From Sphingopyxis sp. H115 (GTDB taxonomy: Bacteria > Pseudomonadota > Alphaproteobacteria > Sphingomonadales > Sphingomonadaceae): DNA of 64,000 nucleotides. Made by a program: the position numbers and the translations under genes. This document shows, in pieces, positions 29,595 through 37,129 of this stretch (the first letter of the stretch is position 1; each line of letters starts with the position of its first letter). The DNA is taken from NCBI RefSeq assembly GCF_001468465.1, contig NZ_LNSA01000020.1, forward strand, positions 1 through 64,000, written 5' to 3'. Under the pieces are notes generated by a model, which was given only the letters and a program-made list of their open reading frames with translations, was not told the DNA's origin and did no database searches.

Positions 29595-29993
29595 TCAGTC
29601 GGTAAGGTCGGCGGGGACTTTGCCGCCGTTGGCGGCCAGCTCGCGCATCACGGCCTTGTGCAGCCAGATGTTCATCTCGGCGCTGCCGTCGAGTTCGCCG
29701 GTATAGCCGAGTTCCTGCGCTAGTTCCTTGCGGTTGGCGAGGCTCGAATCGATGCCGAGCAGCTTCATCAGGTCGACGATCGACGTGCGCCAGTTGAGAT
29801 CCTGTCCGGCGTTCGCCGCCTCGGCGGTGAGGATCGCATCGACATCGACCGGAGCGGCGGTCGCGGACGCCATCGCCTGCGTCGCGGCGTCGAGCGCGCT
29901 GCCGACGGGGCTGGGGGCTGCGGGCGCCGCGGGTTCCGCGGCGACCGCCTTCTTGCCGAAGATGGCGTCCTTGATCTTGCCGAAAATGCTCAT
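29595..29993 (-). CDS. DUF3597 domain protein
   Basis: Protein of 132 residues. The short basic N-terminus MSIFGKIKDAIFGKKA is joined by an Ala/Pro-rich linker (about 18-45) to the DUF3597 domain: VDVDAILTAEA, WRTSIVDLMKLLGIDSS and LAQELGYTG, with the closing AEMNIWLHKAVMREL. The domain has a LysM-adjacent or peptidoglycan-linked distribution in some bacteria, but no function is proven. The gene stands alone between convergent-oriented neighbours. Confidence 0.8.
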   Translation of the reverse strand: MSIFGKIKDAIFGKKAVAAEPAAPAAPSPVGSALDAATQAMASATAAPVDVDAILTAEAANAGQDLNWRTSIVDLMKLLGIDSSLANRKELAQELGYTGELDGSAEMNIWLHKAVMRELAANGGKVPADLTD

Positions 29994-30165
29994 TGTCTTG
30001 GCTCCCACTAGATGCGGCCCGGCCCGGGGGCGAGTCGAACGACCGCAGGCTAGGACTATGCATTTGAAAATGACAGTCAAATGAACGGCTCGTCCTCGGC
30101 CCGCACCCTGCTATACTCCCGTTGCGGGTACGGTTCGCCCCGTACCGGAGTGGGAGTATGACAGC

Positions 30166-30768
30166 ATGAACCTGACCGACATATTGGCGCAAGCCGGCGG
30201 CATCGAATCGATGGCGAAAGAGCTGGGCATCCCGCCCGCGATGGCCAAGCAGGGCGCCGACGCTTTGCTTCCCGCGATTCTCGGCGGGTTCAAGAAACAG
30301 GCCCAATCGGGTGGCGGGATCGAGGGGCTCGGCGGGCTTCTCGGCCAGCTCGGCGGTGGCGGGCTGCTCGATTCGGTGCTGGGGCCGCAGCCGACGCCGG
30401 TCGAACAGGGCAATGACGTGCTCGGGCAGATTTTCGGGTCGAAGGACGTCAGCCGGACAGTCGCGGGGCAGGCAGCGACGCAAACGGGGATCGATTCAGG
30501 CATCCTCAAACAGATGCTGCCGATCCTCGCGATGATGGTCGCGGGTTATATGGCGAAGCAGGGCGGGCAGTCCGGCGAGGGCGGCGGGCTTTCGGGCGGT
30601 CTGGGCGGGATGCTCGGCAATGTGCTCGGCGGCGCGCTGGGCGGCGGTACCGCGCCCTCGGCAGGTGGTCTCGGCGGCCTTGGCGGCCTGGGAAAGATGC
30701 TCGACATGGACGGCGACGGTAACCCGCTCGACGATATCATGGGCATGGTGAACAAGATGCGCGGATAG
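30166..30768 (+). CDS. DUF937 (YidB-like) domain protein
   Basis: Protein of 200 residues. The N-terminal ~45 residues form the DUF937 helix bundle (MNLTDILAQAGGIESMAKEL, then LLPAILGGFKKQ). Gly/Leu-rich low-complexity segments dominate the rest, with a second DUF937-like stretch (ILKQMLPILAMMVAGYM). The C-terminus DMDGDGNPLDDIM is a calcium-loop-like sequence common in this family. Function unknown. A hairpin follows the stop. Confidence 0.82.
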   Translation: MNLTDILAQAGGIESMAKELGIPPAMAKQGADALLPAILGGFKKQAQSGGGIEGLGGLLGQLGGGGLLDSVLGPQPTPVEQGNDVLGQIFGSKDVSRTVAGQAATQTGIDSGILKQMLPILAMMVAGYMAKQGGQSGEGGGLSGGLGGMLGNVLGGALGGGTAPSAGGLGGLGGLGKMLDMDGDGNPLDDIMGMVNKMRG

Positions 30769-30771
30769 GTG

Positions 30772-30798
30772 GCGTCCCCTCCCGCAAGGGAGGGACGC
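30772..30798. terminator. Hairpin after the DUF937 gene
   Basis: An 11-12 bp stem (30772-30783 with 30788-30798, one bulged C) has a GCAA loop between convergent genes. It lacks a T-tract, so termination is uncertain. Confidence 0.4.
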
Positions 30799-30800
30799 GC

Positions 30801-31409
30801 TTACGCCGCCATCAGGCGCAATTCCTCGCGGAAATCCTCGTCCACCCCGATGCGGCTTCGCATCGGGGTGACACCAGCATCGGCATCGGCATCGCCTTCC
30901 TCGAACAGCGCGCACGCCGCCTCGCCGCCGCGCGCGAGGCTGTAACGCTGCGCGACCTTGCCGGTCGGGCGAAAACCGAGCTTGCGCAGCACCGCGCCCG
31001 ATGCGGGATTGTCGATGAAGTGCCCCGCCGACAGTTTCGGCAGGTTCATCGCACGCGCGATGTGGAGCAGCTGGCGTCCGGCCTCGGTCGCAAAACCGAG
31101 ACCCCAATAGGGGCGCGCGATCCAATAACCCATTTCGGGGGCGCCCTCCAAATCGGCGTCAGGGCTCGGCGAAATGCCGCAGCCGCCGACAAGGCGCGGT
31201 GCGCCACCGGTGCGGGCGAAAATCAGGAAACGCGGCTGATCGGGGTCGATCGGCTTGCTGAGGAATTCCTGCGCCTGCGCCTCGCCATAGGGCCAGGGGG
31301 CGGTCGCAAGGTTGCGGACCACCGCCTCTTCGCCGATGGCGCGGGCGAGCGCGGGGGCGTCTTCCAGCCAGCCGGGCCGCAGCAACAGTCTTTCGGTACG
31401 CGCGAACAT
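30801..31409 (-). CDS. GNAT-family N-acetyltransferase (RimJ/RimL type)
   Basis: Protein of 202 residues. The GNAT fold is complete: FARTERLLLRPGW at the start, EMGYWIARPYWGLGFATEAG (acetyl-CoA pyrophosphate loop region) near 105-125, and NPASGAVLRKLGFRPTG near 150. Acceptor unknown. I chose the ATG at 31409; upstream frame is open but not family-like. The last ~28 residues (DADADAGVTPMRSRIGVDE onward) lie beyond the domain and are encoded partly by a perfect DNA palindrome at 30843-30870, suggesting a repeat has been captured in the coding end. Confidence 0.85.
   Translation of the reverse strand: MFARTERLLLRPGWLEDAPALARAIGEEAVVRNLATAPWPYGEAQAQEFLSKPIDPDQPRFLIFARTGGAPRLVGGCGISPSPDADLEGAPEMGYWIARPYWGLGFATEAGRQLLHIARAMNLPKLSAGHFIDNPASGAVLRKLGFRPTGKVAQRYSLARGGEAACALFEEGDADADAGVTPMRSRIGVDEDFREELRLMAA
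30843..30870. repeat. Perfect palindrome inside the GNAT coding end
   Basis: Twelve-base arms CACCCCGATGCG (30843-30854) and CGCATCGGGGTG (30859-30870) surround a GCTT loop. The element lies within the last 75 bases of the gene. Confidence 0.75.
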
Positions 31410-31534
31410 TCTTCTAACTCCCAATGCCTGTCGCCATGGCGCCAGATGGTGACGCTTTGACGACATTCGATATCGAGGGAGATGGATGGCCCCGTTTTCG
31501 CGCCCGATCGTCTCAAGTGACGGATTTCGAGCAA

Positions 31535-31567
31535 GAAAAAAGGGAGTCCGGGGTGACCCGTCTCCCT
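31535..31567 (-). terminator. Intrinsic terminator of rplU-rpmA
   Basis: Read on the minus strand, AGGGAG pairs with CTCCCT (31567-31562 with 31546-31541) around an inner CGGGTCACCCCG stem, followed by a run of six T. It lies 80 bases after the rpmA stop. Confidence 0.8.
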
Positions 31568-31649
31568 CTTTTCGAACCTTGTTTCCGCTTGAGGCGGAAA
31601 GGACAGCTCCGGGTCATCCCTTGGATGGACGACCCTTTGGCGATCGTCC

Positions 31650-31919
31650 TTATTCGGCGGCTTCGGCCATCATGTCGACCGATACATATTTGCGGCCGAG
31701 CTTGCCGTCATGGAATCGGACGCGGCCGTCCGCGGTCGCGAACAGCGTGTGGTCCTTGCCCATGCCAACGTTGACACCCGGGTAAACCTTGGTGCCGCGC
31801 TGGCGCACGATAATGTTGCCGCCGATCACTTCCTGACCACCGAACTTCTTCACGCCAAGGCGGCGGCCGGCTGAGTCGCGACCGTTGCGCGAAGAACCGC
31901 CTGCTTTCTTATGTGCCAT
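31650..31919 (-). CDS. rpmA: 50S ribosomal protein L27
   Basis: Protein of 89 residues, normal bacterial length. [20 protein letters not shown] is the conserved N-terminal tail that reaches the peptidyl-transferase centre. It starts directly with MAHKKAG, without the Firmicute-type cleavable leader. It follows rplU by 48 bases, and an intrinsic terminator lies downstream. Confidence 0.98.
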   Translation of the reverse strand: MAHKKAGGSSRNGRDSAGRRLGVKKFGGQEVIGGNIIVRQRGTKVYPGVNVGMGKDHTLFATADGRVRFHDGKLGRKYVSVDMMAEAAE

Positions 31920-31967
31920 GACTGATGCTCCTTAATTCGTTCGAGGGGCCGAGCCGCGTTACCGCGC

Positions 31968-32456
31968 TCAGGCGTCCTTCTTGGGGGCTGCCTTCTTGGC
32001 AGCGGGCTTCTTTTCGGCGGCTTCGGCCTTGGGGGCGGCTTCCTTCTTGGGAGCGGCGGCCTTCTTCGGCGCAGCTTCCTTCGCGGGAGCAGCCTTGGCT
32101 TCGGCGGGAGCAGCTTCGGTCTTCGGAGCGGCTTCCTTCTTCGGCGCGGCCTTCTTTGCGTCGCCGACGGCGAGGATGCGCAGCAGCGTCAACGACTGGC
32201 GATGACCGTTGCGGCGGCGGTAGTTGTGCCGGCGGCGCTTCTTGAAGACGATGACCTTTTCGCCGCGCGTCTGGGCGATGATCTCGGCCGAAACGACGAG
32301 GCCTTCGGCGCTCTTCACTTCGCCGCCGTCGCCGGCCAGCAGGATGTCACCGAGCGACACGGTGTCGCCAGCTTCCCCGTCGATCTTCTCAACGGCGATC
32401 TTGTCTCCAGCGGCGACGCGATACTGCTTGCCGCCCGTGCGCACGATTGCGAACAT
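31968..32456 (-). CDS. rplU: 50S ribosomal protein L21 with a long Ala/Lys-rich tail
   Basis: Protein of 162 residues. The L21 core is residues 1-98 ([20 protein letters not shown] at the start, then [17 protein letters not shown]). The remaining ~64 residues are a repetitive basic extension built from [13 protein letters not shown] units and ending KKDA. E. coli L21 ends near residue 103, so the tail is an addition; Ala/Lys-rich tails on L21 occur in other alphaproteobacteria. It probably lies on the ribosome surface or binds RNA. First gene of rplU-rpmA. Confidence 0.95.
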   Translation of the reverse strand: MFAIVRTGGKQYRVAAGDKIAVEKIDGEAGDTVSLGDILLAGDGGEVKSAEGLVVSAEIIAQTRGEKVIVFKKRRRHNYRRRNGHRQSLTLLRILAVGDAKKAAPKKEAAPKTEAAPAEAKAAPAKEAAPKKAAAPKKEAAPKAEAAEKKPAAKKAAPKKDA

Positions 32457-32684
32457 GGTCTTCCATCCAATCAGAAACTAAAACACCCGCGCTGCCAGTC
32501 ACCCGCCAAAGCAGGCGATTTTTCCGGCATGCGGGAAAGTCAGCGCCACTAGCGAGCCAGGGGCGCGCTGTCAACCGCATATTTCCGCGCTTTTTGCGGT
32601 TTTGTCACGGGCGGAGCAATCGGACGGCGCTGCGCCCCGATTCGCGCTTGCTGCCCGGGCTTGCCGCCCATATCAGGAGCCATG

Positions 32685-33206
32685 ATGAAGCGCGCCCTCT
32701 TTTTATTGCCCCTGTCGGCTGCTGCCTCGCTATCGCTGACCGCCTGCGCATCGGCGCAGAACGGCTCTGCGCCATCGCTTGCAAAGCGCCCGGTCGAGGG
32801 GCGATTGGACGTGGCGCCGCCCGCGGTGGTCGTCGCGCCGCCGGGGCCGCTGCCCGCCGACCTCGCGGGGCGCCTTGCTCGGTGGGAGGCCGATGGTGCG
32901 GCGGGGCAGCAGGGCTTTGCCGCCGAACGCGCCTCCACCGCGGCGCTCGTGTCCGCCGCGGCGGGCGCCCCCGTCGCCAGCGAACGCTGGGTTGTGGCGC
33001 AGCAGGCGATCTCGCGCCTGATCGCCACGCGTGCGCCGCTCACCGGCGCGCTCGCCGATATCGACCGGCTCTATCTCGAACGCAGCGTCGACGAGGCGAT
33101 CGACGGCCTGCCCGATATTTATGCGCTGCGTGACCGGCTTGCCGATCTTGTCTCGACGCAGGATGCAGTGATCGAGGCTTTGAGCAGCCAGTTGTCGGGG
33201 CAATAG
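32685..33206 (+). CDS. Hypothetical lipoprotein
   Basis: Protein of 173 residues. The signal sequence MKRALFLLPLSAAASLSLTAC ends in a lipobox (LTAC). A Pro/Val-rich linker (about 45-60) leads to a helical Ala-rich domain: WVVAQQAISRLIATRAPL, DIDRLYLERSVDEAID and LADLVSTQDAVIEALSSQL. No known family recognised. AGGAG lies five bases before this ATG; the ATG one codon earlier has only two bases. It diverges from rplU, and an inverted repeat follows the stop. Confidence 0.7.
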   Translation: MKRALFLLPLSAAASLSLTACASAQNGSAPSLAKRPVEGRLDVAPPAVVVAPPGPLPADLAGRLARWEADGAAGQQGFAAERASTAALVSAAAGAPVASERWVVAQQAISRLIATRAPLTGALADIDRLYLERSVDEAIDGLPDIYALRDRLADLVSTQDAVIEALSSQLSGQ

Positions 33207-33228
33207 GGCGTCCCGCATTCGTTACCCG

Positions 33229-33303
33229 GACACCCCCGACTTGATCCCGGGCCATTCGCGGGCCGATGCGGTGAATGCCGGATCAAGTCAGGCATGGCAA
33301 TCA
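33229..33303. repeat. Intergenic long inverted repeat (CTTGATCC family), copy 3
   Basis: The left arm CCCCCGACTTGATCCCGGGC (from 33232) and the right arm around GCCGGATCAAGTCAGGCATG (from 33277) are imperfect inverted copies sharing the CTTGATCC core with the elements at 4887 and 18924. It lies between the lipoprotein and pspF stops. Confidence 0.6.
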
Positions 33304-33325
33304 TGACAATGACGTGGGGGTCGCG

Positions 33326-34357
33326 CTACTGATTCAGCCCATGCTTCTTCAGTGCGTGGCGAATCTGGTCATAGCTCAGGCCCAGCGCTTCGGCCGCGAC
33401 TTTCTGGTTGAAGCGGCAGCGTGCCATCGTGTCGGACAATATCTGCCGTTCATAGGCATCGACTGCCGCGCGCAGGTCGCTCACGGGGCCCGAGGGCGGC
33501 GCGGTGGCGCCGGTCGCCGCCGGCGCGCTCACGGCGGTCGCGGGCGTCTCTGCCTTCGCTGCCGCCTTGCGCACAGCGGGCTGCCAGGGGCTCGCAAAGG
33601 GATCGAAGGTCAGCGCGTCGACAGGCTTTTCGGGATCGGCCCAGCGATAGATGGCGCGCTCGATGACATTGCGCAGTTCGCGGACATTGCCGGGCCAGTC
33701 GTGACCCTCCATCGCCGCGAGCGCGCGTGGGCCGAAGCCCGGCCACTCTTCCCAACCGAGCACCGCTGCCATGCGCTGCCCGAAATAGGTTGCGAGCACT
33801 TCAATATCGCCTTCGCGCGCGCGCAGCGGAGGCAGGGTGATGACCTCGAACGACAGCCGGTCGAGCAGGTCGGCCCGGAACCGGTTTTCCTCGACCAGCG
33901 CGGGCAGATGCTCGTTCGTCGCCGCGACGATGCGCACATCGACGCGGATCGGGCGCGACGATCCGACGCGCGTCACCTCGCCATATTCGACCGCGCGGAG
34001 CAGCCGTTCCTGCGCACCCATCGATAGGGTCGCGAGTTCATCAAGAAAGAGCGTGCCGCCGTCGGCCTCTTCGAAGCGCCCGGCGCGGCTGCGCGTCGCG
34101 CCGGTGAAGGCGCCCGCTTCATGTCCGAAGAGTTCGCTCTCGATCAGCGTTTCGGGCATCGCGGCGCAGTTCATGATGACATAGGGGCGATCCCAGCGCG
34201 CCGACAGGCGGTGCAGGCGCTCGGCGATCAATTCCTTGCCCGTCCCGCGTTCGCCGATCACCAGCACCGGGCGGTCGAGCGCGGCGGCGAGGCTGGTGCG
34301 TTCGACCGCGTCCTGGAAGGCTGCCGATTGACCGATGAATTGCGTTTCGCGCTCCAT
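33326..34357 (-). CDS. pspF: PspF, sigma-54-dependent activator of the psp operon
   Basis: Protein of 343 residues. It lacks a regulatory N-terminal domain and starts straight into the AAA+ domain, as PspF does. Walker A is GERGTGKE, the sigma-54 contact loop is GAFTGA, and Walker B is GGTLFLDELATL. A linker leads to a C-terminal Fis-type helix-turn-helix (NQKVAAEALGLSYDQIRHAL). In E. coli PspA binds and silences PspF until membrane stress. It is divergent from the sigma-54 promoter of the psp genes. I use the ATG at 34357; a TTG two codons earlier is also open. Confidence 0.93.
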   Translation of the reverse strand: MERETQFIGQSAAFQDAVERTSLAAALDRPVLVIGERGTGKELIAERLHRLSARWDRPYVIMNCAAMPETLIESELFGHEAGAFTGATRSRAGRFEEADGGTLFLDELATLSMGAQERLLRAVEYGEVTRVGSSRPIRVDVRIVAATNEHLPALVEENRFRADLLDRLSFEVITLPPLRAREGDIEVLATYFGQRMAAVLGWEEWPGFGPRALAAMEGHDWPGNVRELRNVIERAIYRWADPEKPVDALTFDPFASPWQPAVRKAAAKAETPATAVSAPAATGATAPPSGPVSDLRAAVDAYERQILSDTMARCRFNQKVAAEALGLSYDQIRHALKKHGLNQ

Positions 34358-34365
34358 TCCCAATC

Positions 34366-34393
34366 ATTGGCAAAATCTCCCGTTGATTGGCAA
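34366..34393. promoter_or_regulatory. Candidate PspF enhancer sites (paired ATTGGCAA)
   Basis: ATTGGCAA occurs at 34366-34373 and 34386-34393, exactly 20 bases apart (two helical turns). The second site ends 64 bases before the -24 element. Each sits in a partial palindrome (CCAATCATTGG; TTGATTGGCAAGTCAA). Confidence 0.5.
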
Positions 34394-34456
34394 GTCAAAT
34401 CGATACCCGAGGCCGTTTAAGCGTGAAATTTCGCGCTTTTCCGCCGCTTGGTGCAA

Positions 34457-34474
34457 TTGGCACGCCTCCTGCAA
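34457..34474 (+). promoter_or_regulatory. Sigma-54 (-24/-12) promoter of the psp operon
   Basis: TTGGCACGCCTCCTGCAA contains TGGCACG (34458-34464), four bases, then CTGCA (34469-34473), matching the -24/-12 consensus TGGCACG-N4-TTGCA at all but one position. It lies in the gap between pspF and the plus-strand psp genes. Confidence 0.85.
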
Positions 34475-34535
34475 TGATTTCGACGAACCGGCGCAGATCG
34501 TGCCGGTGCAGCGAAAAGCAGAGGAGGGTTGTCCC

Positions 34536-34706
34536 ATGAAGTCGATGTTTGCCCAAGCCGCCACCTTCGTGCTCAGCACGGCAGGCGCGTTGGCCATCCT
34601 CGTCGGCGTGATCGACCAGCCGCAAGCCGCCGCCAGCATCACCGGCACCCCTGCCGGCCCGCTGGTTGCCGCTGTCATGTCCCCGGCGGTCGGGCCTCTG
34701 GTCTGA
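34536..34706 (+). CDS. 56-residue hydrophobic peptide, first gene of the psp transcript
   Basis: A short gene with an excellent ribosome site (GAGGAGGG, seven bases before the ATG). The product has one membrane-spanning or signal-like segment (ATFVLSTAGALAILVGVI, residues 9-26), then an Ala/Pro/Gly-rich tail with two similar GPLVAAV/GPLV repeats. No known family recognised. It lies about 60 bases downstream of the sigma-54 promoter and is followed by a strong terminator before pspA, so it may be made in excess over PspABC after induction. It could be a small Psp membrane partner or a leader peptide. Confidence 0.65.
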   Translation: MKSMFAQAATFVLSTAGALAILVGVIDQPQAAASITGTPAGPLVAAVMSPAVGPLV

Positions 34707-34712
34707 CCGGCA

Positions 34713-34764
34713 CTGGTGCCGGGGCACTCTCCCCCCTTGCCCCGCCCCGGCACCAGCCTTTTTT
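34713..34764 (+). terminator. Strong intrinsic terminator between the small gene and pspA
   Basis: A perfect 13-bp stem (34713-34725 with 34744-34756, CTGGTGCCGGGGC) with an 18-base loop is followed by CCTTTTTT. It should end most transcripts before pspA, or act as an attenuator. Confidence 0.85.
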
Positions 34765-34808
34765 CTGAGAACAGACACAGTCTCAAGATTTTCGACAGGA
34801 GTTTCAAA

Positions 34809-35471
34809 ATGGGTATTTTCTCACGAACCCGCGACATCATCGCCGCCAATGTCACCGACCTGCTCGACCGGGCCGAAGATCCCGAAAAGATGATCCGCCA
34901 GATCATCTTCGAGATGAACGAAACGCTCGTCGAAGTCCGCGCCTCCGCGGCCCGCACGATCGCGGACCAGAAGGAAATGCGCCGCCACGTTGCCAAGCTC
35001 GAAAGCCTGCAGGACAGCTGGAAGGAAAAGGCCGAACTCGCGCTGTCGAAGGACCGCGAAGACCTTGCCACCGCCGCGCTTGTCGAAAAGCAGAAGGCCG
35101 GCGACATGGCCGAGCGGCTGAAGGGCGAGATCACCGTCCTCGATGACGCGCTCAAGGGCTATGAAGACGATATCGCCAAGCTGCAGAAGAAGCTCAGCGA
35201 AGCGCGGGCGCGTCAGTCGAGCGCGGTAAACCGTCTCGAAAGCGCCGAGAATCGCTACAAGCTGCGCGAGATGACCCGCGGCGACCGCGTCGAAGACGCC
35301 TTCTCGCGTTTCGAGATCCTCGAACGCCGCGTCGACGAAGCCGAAGGCCGTGCCGATGCGCTGAACCTCGGCTACAAAAAGTCGCTCGACGAAGAGATCG
35401 CCGAGTTGCAGGCCGCCGACAAGGTCGCCGACGAACTCGCCGCGCTGAAGGCCGCGCAGGGCAAGAAATAA
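34809..35471 (+). CDS. pspA: Phage shock protein A
   Basis: Protein of 220 residues, the ESCRT-III-like PspA/IM30 coiled-coil family. The N-terminal amphipathic helix MGIFSRTRDIIAANVTDLLD binds stressed membranes, EDPEKMIRQII is the family motif, and the rest is near-continuous coiled coil rich in Glu, Lys, Ala and Leu. PspA binds damaged inner membrane and, when unstressed, inhibits PspF. AGGAG precedes the ATG. pspB follows after 12 bases. Confidence 0.96.
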   Translation: MGIFSRTRDIIAANVTDLLDRAEDPEKMIRQIIFEMNETLVEVRASAARTIADQKEMRRHVAKLESLQDSWKEKAELALSKDREDLATAALVEKQKAGDMAERLKGEITVLDDALKGYEDDIAKLQKKLSEARARQSSAVNRLESAENRYKLREMTRGDRVEDAFSRFEILERRVDEAEGRADALNLGYKKSLDEEIAELQAADKVADELAALKAAQGKK

Positions 35472-35483
35472 GGAGCCGGACCG

Positions 35484-35759
35484 ATGGAAGAAATCATCAT
35501 CGTCCCGATCGTCATCGGAACGCTCTTCCTCGGTCTGCCCTGGCTTATCCTCCACTATATCACCAAGTGGAAACAGGCCAAGACGCTGACCGGAGAAGAT
35601 GAACAGCTGCTCGACGAACTATATGATACGGCTCGCAGGCTCGAGAATCGTCTTCATACTGTCGAACGCATCATCAGCGCCGACCATCCCGACTTCCGCC
35701 CCGCGGTGCGTAGCGATGAAGACCTGGCGCAACTCGAAAATATGACCAGGAGGAACTGA
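35484..35759 (+). CDS. pspB: Phage shock protein B
   Basis: Protein of 91 residues. One membrane helix (IIIVPIVIGTLFLGLPWLILHYITKW, residues 4-29) is followed by a cytoplasmic leucine-zipper-like helix (DELYDTARRLENRLHTVERI) and a charged tail. PspB and PspC sense stress and release PspF from PspA. AAGGAG precedes the start. The segment RLENRLHTVERI resembles a motif shared by the small proteins encoded downstream. Confidence 0.88.
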   Translation: MEEIIIVPIVIGTLFLGLPWLILHYITKWKQAKTLTGEDEQLLDELYDTARRLENRLHTVERIISADHPDFRPAVRSDEDLAQLENMTRRN

Positions 35760-35760
35760 G

Positions 35761-36141
35761 ATGTCTGCCAGCCGCACGAAATTCTACCTCGACAAGCAGA
35801 ACGCCAAATGGAGCGGTGTGTGCGCCGGGATCGCGGACTATAGCGGGATCGACGTCCTCTGGGTCCGCGTCGGCGCGGTGCTGCTCACCCTGATGGGCGG
35901 GTTCCCCTGGACGCTGATCGCTTACTGGATGGTCGCCTGGATGGGCACGCCCAAACCCTTCGCGCTCTACGGCTCGAACGAGGAAGCGAAATTCTGGCAG
36001 GGCGTGCGCTCGAACCCCAGCGCGTCGACCCGCGACATCCGCTCGCGTTTCCGCGACATCGATCGCCGGCTTGCCGACATCGAGCAATATTATACCAGCC
36101 ACAACCGCCGCCTCGCCGACGAGATCGACGCGCTTCGGTAA
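35761..36141 (+). CDS. pspC: Phage shock protein C
   Basis: Protein of 126 residues with a PspC domain: KFYLDKQNAKWSGVCAGIAD, the SGIDVLWVRVGAVLLTLM segment, and a membrane region continuing through FPWTLIAYWMVAWMG. The C-terminal ~50 residues are charged and helical (RDIRSRFRDIDRRLADIEQY), probably cytoplasmic. AGGAGG lies within the end of pspB; one base separates the genes. Confidence 0.93.
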   Translation: MSASRTKFYLDKQNAKWSGVCAGIADYSGIDVLWVRVGAVLLTLMGGFPWTLIAYWMVAWMGTPKPFALYGSNEEAKFWQGVRSNPSASTRDIRSRFRDIDRRLADIEQYYTSHNRRLADEIDALR

Positions 36142-36194
36142 CGCGGCGCGCTGAGCGGAGCGCCCCGGCGGGCAAGGCAACAGGGAGATAGAAA

Positions 36195-36494
36195 ATGAAT
36201 TTCGGTGGTACCGGTTTCGTCCTCGCCATTATCGCATTGTCGATCGGCGGCTGGATGTTCACCACCTGGATCCGTGCCAAGCATGGCTATCCGGTTGAAA
36301 ATGAATGGGGCGGTACGGTTCATCGATCCGACCCCGACGCTGATCGAAAAATCGCGCTGCTGGAGGGCGACAATGCCAAGCTGGCGGATCAGGTCAGTCG
36401 GCTGGAAGAACGAATTTCGGTGCTCGAACGCATCGCCACCGAAAATCATGGACAGGCGGCGCAACTCGCCGACCAGATCGACCGCCTGCGCTGA
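36195..36494 (+). CDS. PspB-like small membrane coiled-coil protein 1
   Basis: Protein of 99 residues. The N-terminal membrane helix FVLAIIALSIGGWMFTTWI is followed by RAKHGYPVENEWGG, then a coiled coil (KIALLEGDNAKLADQVSRLE) ending in ERISVLERIATE and a final DQIDRLR helix. The layout is that of PspB: one helix, a short loop and a zipper. It has its own GGGAG ribosome site, 53 bases after pspC. It is clearly related to the next protein (WxFTTWxRxKxGYPxEN shared). Function inferred only from its place in the psp operon. Confidence 0.75.
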   Translation: MNFGGTGFVLAIIALSIGGWMFTTWIRAKHGYPVENEWGGTVHRSDPDADRKIALLEGDNAKLADQVSRLEERISVLERIATENHGQAAQLADQIDRLR

Positions 36495-36507
36495 GAGGAT
36501 ATAGACG

Positions 36508-36825
36508 ATGAATTTGGATGTGCTGAACACCATTGCCCCCGTCGCCGCGATCGTCGGCCTGGCCGGGGTCGCTGGTTGGGTTTTCACCACCTGGCTCCGC
36601 GTCAAGAACGGCTATCCGCTCGAAAACAGCTGGGGCAAGGCCGTCTATCCCAAGACAAGCGACGAGGCGATGGAACGCGTCAAGCTGATCAGCCAGGAAA
36701 ATGCCCAGCTGCGCGCCGAACTCGGTTCGGTGAAGGACCGCCTCGCGGTGGTCGAGCGCATCGTCACCGACGAGGGCCACCGGCTGAGCCATGAGATCGA
36801 GGCGCTGCGGCGCCCGGCGAACTGA
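36508..36825 (+). CDS. PspB-like small membrane coiled-coil protein 2
   Basis: Protein of 105 residues. A membrane segment (IAPVAAIVGLAGVAGWVFTTWL) leads into RVKNGYPLENSWGKAVY, almost the same loop as in the preceding protein, so the two are tandem duplicates. A coiled coil follows (LISQENAQLRAELGSVKDRL) with the motif AVVERIVTD and a closing HEIEALRRP. GAGAGGA precedes the start, and the gap to the gene before it is 13 bases. Confidence 0.75.
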   Translation: MNLDVLNTIAPVAAIVGLAGVAGWVFTTWLRVKNGYPLENSWGKAVYPKTSDEAMERVKLISQENAQLRAELGSVKDRLAVVERIVTDEGHRLSHEIEALRRPAN

Positions 36826-36836
36826 GGAGAGCAGCC

Positions 36837-37100
36837 ATGGAAGCCATCGTCATCCTCCTGATCGTTGTCGGACTGCCCGTGACCCTCGGCATCGGCTACG
36901 CCGCTTATGAGCGCCACCTGAAGTTTAAGGAACGGCAGTTCAAGGCGATCACCAACGAGACTGCCGAAAAGGCCGCTCAATATGCGGCGCACACCGAACG
37001 GCTGGAGGCGCGCGTCCGCGTTCTCGAGCGCATCGTTACCGACAAGGGAATTGATGTCGCCGACGAGATCGAAAAGCTGCGCGACGCCCCGCTCAACTGA
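36837..37100 (+). CDS. PspB-like small membrane coiled-coil protein 3
   Basis: Protein of 87 residues. The membrane helix is AIVILLIVVGLPVTLGIGYAAY (3-24), with a PspB-like GLP in its middle. The basic stretch ERHLKFKERQ follows, then a coiled coil with RVRVLERIVTDKG and a closing DEIEKLRDAP. It lacks the GYPxEN loop of its two upstream neighbours. GGAGAG precedes the ATG, 11 bases after the preceding stop. Confidence 0.75.
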   Translation: MEAIVILLIVVGLPVTLGIGYAAYERHLKFKERQFKAITNETAEKAAQYAAHTERLEARVRVLERIVTDKGIDVADEIEKLRDAPLN

Positions 37101-37129
37101 TAAGAAAAAGATAGGAAAGGAACCTCCCC

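Noticed and set aside
30871..30895. GATGCC-type triplet run as a variable microsatellite
   Set aside because: Only three or four imperfect units, within coding sequence; too short to claim phase variation.
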